DNA of 64,000 bases from Sinotaia quadrata (taxonomy: Eukaryota; Mollusca; Gastropoda; Architaenioglossa; Viviparidae): assembly GCA_028829895.1 (NCBI GenBank), contig CM054181.1:100738360-100802359 (forward strand), in the 5' to 3' direction. Under the pieces are notes generated by a model. That model had not been told where the DNA came from. It saw nothing but the letters and a program-made list of their open reading frames with translations, and made no database searches. Both the position numbers and the translations under genes were made by a program. Below, in pieces: positions 47,746-60,600 of the stretch (its first letter is position 1; the number at the start of each line of letters is the position of its first letter).

Positions 47746-48779
47746 ATTTCATTAAGTAAGTAGTTTGCATGAAAAACTGTCAAAAAGTGTCATACACATT
47801 TTCTAATTTTGTCTTAAGACTGTTTATATTATTAAATATTATTACACTTAAACAGTATTTGAGAGTTATATTTTGCCTAATCAAATGTTTTGATTGTTCA
47901 ATTAGTAACTATGATTAAATAATAAATTTAATTAAAAAAATATATATTTGATGAAATTCGCAGACAAAGATTACATTAGATTACCTCAATTAGTCAATAA
48001 CTGCGCTGATTAGTGATAACCAAGGTGTAGCCTAAATGTTCTTATTTAGTTTCCACCTTCCCCCCCCCCCCCCCAAACACTAAGTCCATCTCAATTTAGA
48101 TTAAATTCAATCTTAATCATTATAGATACCTTGTTATTTGTTAATAAATGAAAATAAAAAAGAAGGTAAACACAGTGGTTAATAATACTATTGCATATAT
48201 TACTATTTTTTAATTATAGAAATGAGTGCAGTTTACACACTACTACCTCAGTACTAGTACTAAACTTTAGTCTAAGTCAATATAGTTACAGAATCTCTAA
48301 ATACTTTAAAATATTTAAAAATAAATGAGTGACAAAAATCTTCATACAAACTGATCAAGACATAAAGAAACTAAAGAATATATAACCAAAAATAGTGAAT
48401 CATAACATATGAAAATAAACAATATGAAGCAAATAAATTCAAGTACAAACACGAAAAGAAGTACTTAAATTAACCTGTGCAGCATGACAAGTCAGTAGGC
48501 TTGTATTAATTATCATTTATATTTCCTGAGGGAAACAATTAACAAAAGTTAATCTTTCAAATAAATAAACTTCATCAGTTGCAAATAGCAATGAACATAT
48601 ATGTATAAATCCAGTTGTAATGTACCTGTATATATGATTGGGATGGTATTATACTTTTGAATTTATATGAATGACTAATATTAATAGATGTTTGCTCAAT
48701 GTAATTTAAATCATCATTATATTATTATTCAGTAATCAGTGGTTTTCTACTTGTTTATATGTGCCTTTAAAAAAAATTT

Positions 48780-48781
<2 letters not shown>

Positions 48782-48829
<48 letters not shown>
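48782..48829. repeat. (GT)n microsatellite
   Basis: About 24 uninterrupted GT dinucleotides about 300 bases before FER exon 1 (coding). Confidence 0.95.
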
Positions 48830-49119
48830 ATAAAATCATAAATATTTCTGTATTGCATAAGATTTTGAAAATTATCCACAACAATAACAAATTTGAATAA
48901 GTACACTTGTAGTTGTATTTGTAAACAAAAATCAGTAGAGATATTTTTAAAATTTTAACAAAATAGAAAATTCTCTCTTTGCCTACCTGATAATAAAAAA
49001 ATAAATTTAAGTACTTGAATATTTATTGCAATTCATATAATAATTTACTGAAATTATACATTATGAAAATAATTCTTTCATTCAAATAATGACATTTTAA
49101 TGTTTTTTTGTTCTCTCAG

Positions 49120-49356
49120 ACCCTATGTAAAATAATGGGTTTTGCCACAGACCTGCAGGGCCGAGCATCCCATGAAGCCTTGCTAAAAGTTCAGGATGCT
49201 GAGATCAGATTGTTGGAAATAATAAAACGGTTTATCACAGCTCATATTGAAGCAGATCGTCACTATGCTGCAAGTTTGACAAAAATGATTGCCCAAGCCA
49301 CAAAGGGAGATAATACTGATTTGTTGGAATTCATGGATTGTTGTAGTGTCTTTAGA
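49120..49356 (+). CDS. FER: FER first coding exon
   Basis: Acceptor TTCTCTCAG, 15 bases of 5' UTR, ATG at 49135, donor TTTAGA|GTATGC; residues 1-74. The CDS part is 49135-49356. Confidence 0.88.
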
Positions 49357-52300
49357 GTATGCTGAAAATTTTTTTAAAAATTCATTTTGAACCATTAGAA
49401 TGTAGTTATAAATAATTAACATTACTGGATTTAGAATTACAATTTACACATTAACATCTTACATTCATAGTACATGATAAACACATGAGAAGAGTTAAAA
49501 TGAATGATAACAATACATGTATTATCCACATATTGCAATTCAAATTTTGTTATAAGGAAAAAAATAGTGCTCCAAAATAATATTTAAAAAATTGTAATTT
49601 TATATTTATTAGTGTTTTACAAAAATATGTTAATGCTACTTCTTCTGACTTATAGAGTGTCTTGAATGAAAATATGACTAATTAAATGATATTAAAGTGA
49701 TAAAGTAATAATACTACCTATTAATAATATTTTAATAGTCACTCATTTAGTTATGGCACTTTCTTAAAAAATAATTATTCTTCACAGTTATGGCCTTGAA
49801 TATCTTATTTAAAAAAATTCCATTCAGTCCTTGTTTATTTCCAGTTAGTTTTACCTAACATTAGCAGTTGTAGTTGGAAAAAAGTAGCTCATATTAGTCA
49901 AATCTTTTTAATATTTGGGAGCATATTAGCATTAGTTCTCACAATTTGGAGAGAAAGTGAACGAGTGCAGTATATTATATGTATATATCCCATCTTTATT
50001 CATTTTAAAGTGCTTTATAATATTAAACTCTTTCAAATCATTTGAAATGAATCATTTAATTCTTTTAAGCTTCATTGCTTAACTATTAATAATTATGTGA
50101 CCACAAATTAAATATAACTTACAAGTATTGCAGGTAACTCTCTTATTAAATTATTGTTACAAAATAATGGGTATTGCAATTTTAAGGCATGTATTTACTA
50201 ATTTAGGATGAGGGATTTCACAGATAATATTAATATTTAACAAATTTTATTATTAACAATGGGTGATTAAATTTCACCTAATCATCATATAATAGAGATC
50301 ATATATTGCTCATAAATATCACTTAAGTCTTATACTTAGACATAAATGCCCACATCTGTTCTTACCTCATTAGCTTGTCTTAGTATTCAAAATCGAGATA
50401 TACAACTTGCGAGATATTGCTGTAAAATTATTTTGTATTGTATTGATGATACAAATGCCATCAGAATTCATGTTTGGGATAAGTGATAATATTTTTAATA
50501 ATATATCTCACTCTCAAGGTTTTGGAATGCAAAGCAAATGCTCATTTTGTGGACTGACCTTTTTCATACTTCATTAGTAACAACACACCTAGTTCAAAAA
50601 GAAATCACCACCTCATTGCAGTTGCGAGTTTCTGCTAAGTAAATGTTTTCTATAATTTAATCAGTGGGCAAAAAGTCTTGTCCACATTATGAATATTTTT
50701 ATCATAAATTGACTTCTATTTTCTTAATTTAATAGGAGTAATGTACCTTGTTCAGAACAAATCCTTGCTTATCACATTTGTGAGCAAATCTAAGTAATGT
50801 TTTGTGAAATCACTGAATTTTTTTAGTGCTATTATTTTTTTTAAAACCTAAAGTTATAGAATTAGCTCTGTTGAAAATCTGCTAATCTGGCTCTAGTGAA
50901 AATATACTAGTCTGACAATGTTGAAAATCTACCACTCTGATTTTTTCTACTGAACTTGCAAATTCTTGCCTTTCTGCCAGGTCACTATGATCTTTATTTA
51001 TCACCTCCGCAAGTGTTTACTTTCCTTCAACTTAACTGACCACTATCAAAATCACACACACATTCTTTTCTTTCCATGGTTTTACAAGAGGCTTGTTTAC
51101 ACCGGTTCTGGCAATTCTGGTATCAGTTTCTAAATTCCCAGTCATCTTAATAATCTCAATCATGCAGCTTTCCAAATATGCAGTATAGCTTCCTTCTACA
51201 ATACAACCAAGTTTTGGCATCCTTAGATGAATGGCACTTTCTTTCACATACCGCTCACACATAGACCTTAACTTCTATCATCCTGACTTTGTGATGTCTT
51301 TGTCTTTATGAAAGGTTTATGAGTACTGCCCTTGACAGCACCCAGCATAACTCTATGTAGAACCAATTCAGTTGGAAAATCTGCTTAGTGATCATGCTAA
51401 GAACGACTTTTAAAAAAAGTCTGTATTTTTTTCTTTAAATAATACATGTACATTGCATTTAAAATTATGTAATAGAAATATATTGTGGTTGTGAAAAATA
51501 AAAGTTTTCTTACTTCTTTATTGGCTGTATTGGCTGCATAAGCACTAACATGACTGGCATATTTGCAAATCATAGATCCCAATAGTAACAAATAGGATTG
51601 TTCACATTAATTCAACTTAAAACAGGCCAGTATCGAACCATATCAATTTGAACACTTATAGACAGACATTAATTAGACATTTGTATAGACAGACATCAAT
51701 TTGATTTTGAACATTTATAGACAGGCTTCAGTTTGAATATTATAGACAGGCATCAGTGTGAACATTATTGACAGACATCAATTTGAACATTATATAGGTG
51801 CTTATTTTGAATTTATTCTTTCAATTTATTTTTTAAATAGATGATTTGGTTCTAGTCAGCAGTGTACATGAATAAATACACAGTTTGCTCTACGTTTCCT
51901 TGTCATTTCTTCATCCTATAAATATAAAATATTTCACTGGAAAGTGTCAGACATTATGTATGGCTACCTTCAAATTTTGTGAACCTTTTAGTTAGTCATA
52001 ATATTAAATTTATAGTTTCTCATATTAATCCTGTCAGTTTTAGATTTACAAGAATTTTTTTTTTCACTCTCTTTGTCATCAATAACTAATAGACTATTTT
52101 ATTCATCCTATAGTCTGCTCAAATCTGAACGAATTGCAAATGATAGAATATAATTATATGGATAAAGTGATGATCAGTATAGTTGCCTTAGTGGATATCT
52201 TTGTATAACTATTTATTCTCTGTGGAGGATAAAATAATGGAAAAATTACAAGTCATCCAATACTTGCTTCTTCTCGTAAAGTCTTACTCTAAGTAGTTTT

Positions 52301-54642
52301 AATATTTAAAACAAGTCATTTTCTCACAAGTACAGCTAAGTATTATTAATGTAGTACTTACTTATCCTAGTTCTAGTACTGTAGTAGTGGTAAACAGGAA
52401 TTAATGCAATACTTACTTGTCCTAGTTTTAGTAGTGGTAAACAGGAATTAATGTAGTACTTACTTGTCCTAGTTTTACTAGTGGTAAACAGGAATTAATG
52501 TAGTACTTACTTGTCCTAGTTCTAGTAGTGGTAAACAGGAATTAATGTAGTACTTGTCCTAGTTTTAGTAGTGGTAAACAGGAATTAATGTAGTACTTAC
52601 TTGTCCTAGTTCTAGTAGTGGTAAACAGGAATTATTGCTGTACATCTTATCTACATACAGTGTTTGATGTTATGCTTTCAAACTGAATTAGTTTTTAATT
52701 TTAAAAAAGTGTTAACTGAATAAATTACTTCAGTTTAAATTTTGTTTGGAAAAATTATAAAGACCTATGCAGATAGTTTTCCCGTTATTCAGCCTTTAAA
52801 TCCTTTGTAATATCCTTTGTATATCATTTAGTCAGTCAGCATATTATTCATACTGATAAGTGATAGTGATACTCATGATGGGATAAATAGTTGTGATCAA
52901 CAGATTTCTAAGTCCCATGCATTTGGATGACTGTGCAGACAGTTTCAGTTACTAAACAGGAAGTTTTGGCAGATGGCTTATTGCTCTTAACATGACACTT
53001 CCCTTTCGTAGGCTTTTAATGTCTGTCTCTCTGTTGATGGAAGTATTTAATTTCTCATGCTTCTAGTTTCATCCATTGCTAATGACCATGATGTATCTGC
53101 AGCGTGTATTTGGATTCTACATTATTGCTTTAGTTTGGTTTTCATATTCTATAAGATTGAAGGAAAATATACTGTCAGTAAATGATAAACATTCTAAAAC
53201 AGATGATCTTTGTATGGTGTTCAGATGAGTCAGCACTTTTCACAGTTTTCTCACAATGGATGCAACTAAAATCCTTCAGTGTTAATTGTTTATTCAAACT
53301 GTGTATATGTATTTTGTTTTGTTTATATATTTTATTTTGTAAATACATTTATTTGTTTATAATTCAGTTTTGCATACTTTTGTTTTGTTAAATTGTCTTT
53401 GTTCTCTTGTGTGCCCTGAGTATTTTGTTTGAAGATTTTTGTTGTGTACTTTATGTTTAACAAGCAGAAAATTCTGGCAATTGTTTAGGCATAGAAAGCA
53501 ATTGATATTAAATTAATACACAAATAATTTAATTTTTAATATGTTTAGGGGGTAGATCCTGACACCCTTCCCCTTGTCCCTCCTGGGTTAAAACCATGTC
53601 TCCATGCAAAATTTGAGCTTATTAGCTTACTCCCTGTGAATTATAATATAATTTAATTAAAATTATAATCTTGTCCCGTGGATAGAGGTGTTCCCTGGAA
53701 ATTTAGGGCAGATCTTGACTCCCCCAACCCCAGTCCATCTTGGGGATAAGTCATGCCTCCATGTAAAATTTCAGCTTATTAGCTCGTTCCCTGTAGGTCT
53801 AAATCATATTAATAGCCCATCATATATATGTGAGTGGAGGGAGTGCTCCAGGAATAAATCTGATCTTTCTCTGTCTCTCCTTGGGTAAACCTTTCATACA
53901 AAATTTCATCTTCCTAGCTTTCTCCCTGTAACTGGATCAAACACATGGGCACACAGATGCATTTTCAGCTTTTGTTATTAGATTAGAGATATATATTTTT
54001 ATTTTCATTATCATACAGTAATACTGATAATTAATATAATAATACACACTCATAACAGTATAATGTGAATACAGTTGGAAACAGCAGTATTCAATTCCAA
54101 GTTAATGAAGGAGTGTATTAGCTTTTACAGATTAATGAAAGAGTATTGTTTTATAAGTACATAGATTAAATTAATATTTAATATTAATATTCTAATAAAT
54201 TAAAATTGTACAAAAATTATAATGTAATATTAAATTCTAGCATTAGTTATCAGTATCTCCATTTGTAGTATTTGTACCTAGTCTCAGTAGTAGTGTAATT
54301 TACTTAATGGCCTCAGTAGTAGTGTAAATTACTTAAATGGCCACTAAAAAGGCATATTTGTTTGAAAATAAATATGCATTGTTTAAAAAGAAAGAAATTG
54401 AATTTTGAAATTGAAATTCATATTTTTTTAACACAGGCATGGGACACAATAATAACAGCTACTGAGGGCTTTGTTACACAACTATGCACCAATGCAGATG
54501 CTTTGTCAACTCGCACACTTGACTCCCTGAACTTTCTTATCACAGAGAAAAAGAATTCCCGTCAAAATTACTTAGAAGAACGCAACAAATTGGATTCTCA
54601 AGTGGCAAAGGTAGTGCTTGCTTAGTATTTAATTAATTATAG

Positions 54643-54685
<43 letters not shown>

Positions 54686-57600
54686 CGTGCGTGTGCGCGT
54701 GCGTGTGTGTGTGAGAGAGAGAAAGAGAGACACTGAAACTCTTATCCAGAATCCAGTAATTTGGAATGTACAAAAGTATATGAACAGTATTTAAACTCAG
54801 TGCTAGAATTATTAATATGTACAGGATTCATTGCTCTCTCAGAAAAAACATTGTAGAAATTTGAGCCTATTTAAAATAAGTATGAATTTGCATCAGACAG
54901 TGGCACTTGCAACACTAAAAGGTAACTAAATTAGTCATGACATTGTTACTCTAGTTTTTGTCTAGATTTATTTCACTGGAATGGCATCTGATGTTGCTGA
55001 CACTAGTGTCAGAGTGAACTCTTTCAGATTAAATTAATAATTAAACTAAATTATATAAATTTTAATTATATTCATCTAACTTATAAAACATACATTTATT
55101 ATATTCATTTAATTAGAAATCCACATTGCTAATGAATATTTAATATAATTCTCTTTTGATTATGAAAATCAGATGATATAATATATAGTCATTAAATCTC
55201 TTAAACACAAAACTAATTTTTTAAGGTTGGATTTCTTCTATACCATATTCTGTTCATTTTATCTCATCTGAATAATTGGATTAAAACAGCAACAGTGTAT
55301 GAATGCCCAGTCCTAAGTGTTCTTATTCAAATATACTTAATGTCAGTAGCTGTTAAACAAAGAAGGGGAAACAATAATAATTGTTAAGCACAGAAAGGGA
55401 AAGAAGAAACATTTTCTCAGGGTTATCTTAACCCATTATCATTACAAGTTGAAGTAAAGACATCTCTTTCTAGTATACTTTTACAGCACTCTCAGCAAAA
55501 TACTTTGGAATTATTAATACACCTTTGAAACATTTTAGCTGTGCAATAACCATGGTCATTGGTGGGTACTGACTAGCTAGCAATACAAAAGTTGTATTCT
55601 GGATTTGGAGACTTGTGATCTGATTTAGGATGGGGAGATGGAAATAGCAGGAATCAGTCAGCAATGCTTTGAGGCATTTTTCATTCAAGACATTGAAATA
55701 TGATGCTAAAACACATAATGGTCTATGCCAGTGGTTTTTAACTGCTGGTCAGAAATGTCCTTCTGGTCTGTGAAAAACGTTATTGCTACTTAGCATATGT
55801 AAAACTAGAGACTATACTGCTTTCGGATAACACCTTTCAGAGGAGAATTGTTGACATGGCCACCGATATTGAAGAGCAAGTTGTAGAGGGGGTAAAGAAA
55901 TCAAGATGTTTTGCGATTCATCTTGATGATTCAACTGATGTGAGTAACAATGCTATTCTACTTTGCTTCATGAGATATAGCGAAGATGAATACTTTAGGG
56001 AAGAACTTCTTTGTTGCCTTGACTTACCTGGATGGACCACTAGTTCAGAGATATTTAGTGCTCTTGAGTATTTTCAAGTGCAGGGCTTACAAAGGGGCAA
56101 ATGCATCGGAGTGTGTACAGATGGTGCTGCAAGCATGATTGGACATTGCTCAGGTGTAGTTGCAAAAATAAAGGATGTTGCTTATCCAGAAACGTTGTCC
56201 ACTCACTGTATGATCCACTGGGAGCAGCTAGCTGCAAAGAAGCTTTCTACTGGACTAAACACTGATGAATGATGCGGTGAAGATCATAAATGAAATTCGT
56301 AGTTGAACTATGATTTCCAGGCTGTTCTCAAAACTGTATGAGAGTATGGACTCGCAACATCAACATCTCCTTCTCCATGAAGAAGTGAAGTGGCTATCAA
56401 GAGGAAGGGATTTTTCATGCCTTGTTGAACTGAGGGAAGAAGTAAAGCAGTTTATGTGAGAGTGAAACTCTGCTCTAGTAGAGTCTTTGTTGGGTGAGCA
56501 ATGGATGGCTAAACTTGTATATATGGCAGATATATTTACCCTTCTCAGTGAACTTGATATTTCCCTTCAGACATTTTGCACAAATACTTTATAAACCGAG
56601 AAATAAGTGGATGCATTCAAAAAGAAGCTATCTTATTATTTAAATAAAAAATTAATATGGCATGGTTAAACCTTAATCCCTTCTTTGACAAATTAGCAAT
56701 GCAAATATAAAACATAAGAGAATAAATTACATGGAATTCTTTTGAAACAGTTAAAAGGAAATTTATTAACAGTTGATAGCACAGTGTAACATATCTGTTG
56801 GTAGTTGAATTTATTTATTGTTACAGAGGCCACAAGGGCAATTTAGTGATAACAAATAAGTCTCCACTGGTATAACAAGAATTTTGGGGGCTGTGTTGTC
56901 TTAACTGAGTCAGTAAAGTTCACTGAGCAGTTGCTCTGTTGATTGAGATTGCAGAGTCAGGCGTGAAGATGACGACTGCAAACTGATATGTATGGCTATG
57001 GCTACAAGCTACTGGCACCACAGGTGGCTATATGGGTGGCAGGCATAATGACAGTTACCTTATTGCTGTCAGTTGGTAGGTTTTATGCCACATCTTAAAG
57101 ACAGCATGGCTTGCTTAAATGCACTTTACATATATCATTTGCTGATTCAGATTTTGGGAAAGATGAGAATGAAAGAAGATATACAAAATTCATAATATAC
57201 ATTGATAATAGCTAAGCAGGAATAATGCTAAGTGTAATTATGACAGTCTATTACATTAGATATAAAGATTGACTTACTTTTTGGCATGAATTTGAGGTGT
57301 AGTTTTGGATTGATAAATTAAAAATAGTGTTTGGCCTCTCAGAACTCTTGAAGACAGATAACATGCATTTTACTTTGATGGGAAATGTGGCTGCTCTGAT
57401 TCATTTAGTACTGTAATGCATGCATAAATAAATGTGCATGTATTGTGTGCGTATATTATAATTTTTAACTATTTTTAAAATGTGATTTATAGTGTAGTGC
57501 TGCATGCATCTCCTCTTGTTCTATTTCTGGGTAGCTTTGTTCCCTCACTATTATTTTTTATTTAGGTAAGGTGAAGAAGAAAAATTGTTTTTGTTGAATG

Positions 57601-60600
57601 TTCTCCACTTGTTATATATTAATATTATTTACCAGTATAATTTGAATCACTAGCGACAGTAAAATAATTATGACTGACACTGTGACTGTAAAAGTTTTAG
57701 TTTATTACTATTAACTACATTAAATTTTTAAAAGATATTAAATTCACTGTTCTGTATTTGAATGTAAAAGATTTCTTTCATTGGCAGTATTTGTACTCTT
57801 TCAATATGCAACTATATTTTTACTAGGCATAAATAATTTTACTAGGAGAAAAGTTGGATTTTTATTTTTGTATAATCATACATATGCATAATACCATCAT
57901 AGACTCGTACTGATTGTGGTTAGATTACAACAGTTTTGTCTGGATTGTAAATTTTAATACTTTTATTAATCTTTTAGTTTTTTATTTTAATTTTTATATT
58001 TTGTTTGGTGGGCTAAATAATTTTATTATTCTAATTGTATGAATTTGGATTTAATACTCTGATTTTAGCACCAGGAAAATGTCCAAAAGAACAAGACTGA
58101 GTATGCTCGACTCCTTGATCGATTTACAGTAGATGTTGCTAAATATAATGATGCTCAACTTAAAAGTGAGTCCTTGATCCTAATTATATATCGTGTGCCT
58201 AATAGTACTTAAAAGCTCTAGCAGTAATACTTTTGGGTATTATTCTTAATACATGTATATGTATTTCACACATTACATATTAATGCAGTTAAAACATATA
58301 TTATGAATGAGTGTCTGGTTGTTTGACAGATTTAATGAGACACAAACAGAAGCAGACTGATAAATAAGTTGTTATTTATTTTATTATATTTTATTTTTAA
58401 TAGGCTTGAACAAACACTGACTGTTGCTTTTAGTAATCAGCTAATACCAAATCTGTACCTATAAAGTATAATTTATCTAATGGCACTAGATCTTTATTGT
58501 GTTTGTAGTTTAATATCTCATTTGTATTTAATAATCTTTATCTCAAAATATCACCAAGCATTTAAGATTTGGTAGATCTCCTTAATGGGTGGTAAAGACT
58601 TACTCTTTCTTTTTACTGATATTTAAGTACTGGTGAATAACACTTGATCATTTTAATCAAGTTAATGTCACATGATAAATAGTTATTGTTATACTTAACT
58701 TCATTAATTTTATTGTACAGTTATAGTTTTTTTCTTTGTCAGCTTTATTCTTTCTCTCTTTATCTTAATACACGAATACTCATTAAAAATATATAGTATA
58801 TATTATTAATTATTAATATGTATAGTAGTCATCTTCTTTCCTGCCATTCAGGTAAAGGAGGAAGCAAACTAGAAGATGCCAAGGCCAAATATGTTCGCTC
58901 GAAGAGTCGACTTCATCAACAGCACAATGATTACATCCTGGGTGTTCAGGAAGCTAACAGTTACAACACAGTCTATTTCCGATATCTATTGCCAACCACG
59001 TTAGACTGTCATCAATGTGTACAGGAGATATATGTAGAATATGCGTCAGTAGATTTTTAAAATATTTTTTCTCTCTCCCCACTCTATCTCCCTTTACAGC
59101 CCCCCACTCACCCACCCTGTTCAATAAAGACATTTCTGTTTATATACAAATTTTAAAATTTATTTACCATATCAGATTCAGAGATTTGATCAAGGACTAT
59201 ATGAAATGTTTGGTCCAGTTTCAAATAACAATTATTTTAAACTGTCTTTTTGAAGCATGCTTAATGAACGTTTTCTTTCTTTTAAAAATGTTTATATTTT
59301 ACAGATATCTGAATATTTTATCTCAGTATTGTGGAATAAATATAACCTTATTAAGGCCTTTTTAAATTCTGGCTATGGTTTAGTTTGCTAAGTAAATGTT
59401 CTGAAGAGATTTGCTTTTAAGTGCTTGAAACTAGTATTTGTTATTCTTATGATTTAAAAAGAAAAATATATTATTTGCAGGAAATTCATCCTTGAGGACT
59501 TGTGCACTCAGATAGATTTTAGCAGGGAGCCATTTCAAGACATTTTTTCACGAATGCTGGACCAAGTGACAAAGATAGATCCAGGCCGTGAATATGGTTC
59601 CACTTTTATTGAGAAATACAGGTACACATTATCTCTTGTAAAGTGCATATATATAGGAGAACCTACTTTGCAGAATTTAAAATAGTAAAATAAAGTGTCT
59701 AAATATGTCTGAGCATCAATTCAGTTTAATTTTGCTTGTGTCTGCTAAGCAAGACTAGATCATACAGTAAAATCTGATAGTAATTAATAAGAAAAAGTAT
59801 TATAATTATAATAAATGAAATTGATAATTATATTCAGGTGAAATTATGCTATAATTTTCTTATGAAGGAAAGTAAAACACATTATTAATAAGTTAATATA
59901 ATAAGTCACTTTTATCAGTTGAGATTTAGGTATTATAAATGATTTAAAATAAAATATATTAACCAAAGATTTCAACTTAATTTTGGTTGCAGAATATTTT
60001 GAAGAAATAAATCAGCTGGAAAATTCAAAGTGCTTTATAGTTCATTATACTATACAAACACAGTTACATAAGTCGATTATTCTGCTATTCAGCCTTCATC
60101 AAGACAATAGATTTCCTATAATAATGGCATTTGAATATAATGAATGTGTAACCCTTTTATGAAATAAACAGGTTTTTTTCAATGGCTGATACTAACCCTT
60201 TAAGAAATTGTTATTTAATGGATAAGATTTATTTATTACTGAATTAATTACAGAGTAGTTACATCACTTGAAGGGGAAGTGTTTCGAAAGAGGTTTTATT
60301 TTGTAATGCAAACTTCATTAAAAGATAATAAGTGTAACTTTTATTTTGTATTCACTTTTAAATTTTTGCATTGGGATTCCTATAATGCTTTCATTGTAGG
60401 AACTATTGTTTGTCAGGATTTGAAACATTATATTACCTTTCTTGCAATGTCTTCTTGATACAGTAACTCCAGTGACCAAACCAGACATGATTCCACATAC
60501 AGGAATAAAGGAAACGAAGCAAAGGACTTCTTCTAATTCTTCTAATGGAGCATTTTTAATCTTTGAATAACTTTAAAATATCATGTTGACAATATTTAAT

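Larger units (their letters stand above)
46012..49119. other. Head-to-head FBXL17/FER promoter region
   Basis: About 3.1 kb between the two first coding exons, both of which open with a splice acceptor just before the ATG. Both genes therefore need a non-coding first exon here. A donor-like CAGGACAG|GTAACA on the minus strand at 47507 could end the FBXL17 first exon. Also present are (GT)n(GA)n at 46319-46390, a C run at about 48060-48074 and (GT)n at 48782-48829. Confidence 0.6.
49357..54436 (+). other. FER intron 1 (coding)
   Basis: 5 kb, AT-rich. Apart from three repeat tracts (51640-51800, 52350-52640, 53550-53990) nothing is seen. Confidence 0.5.
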
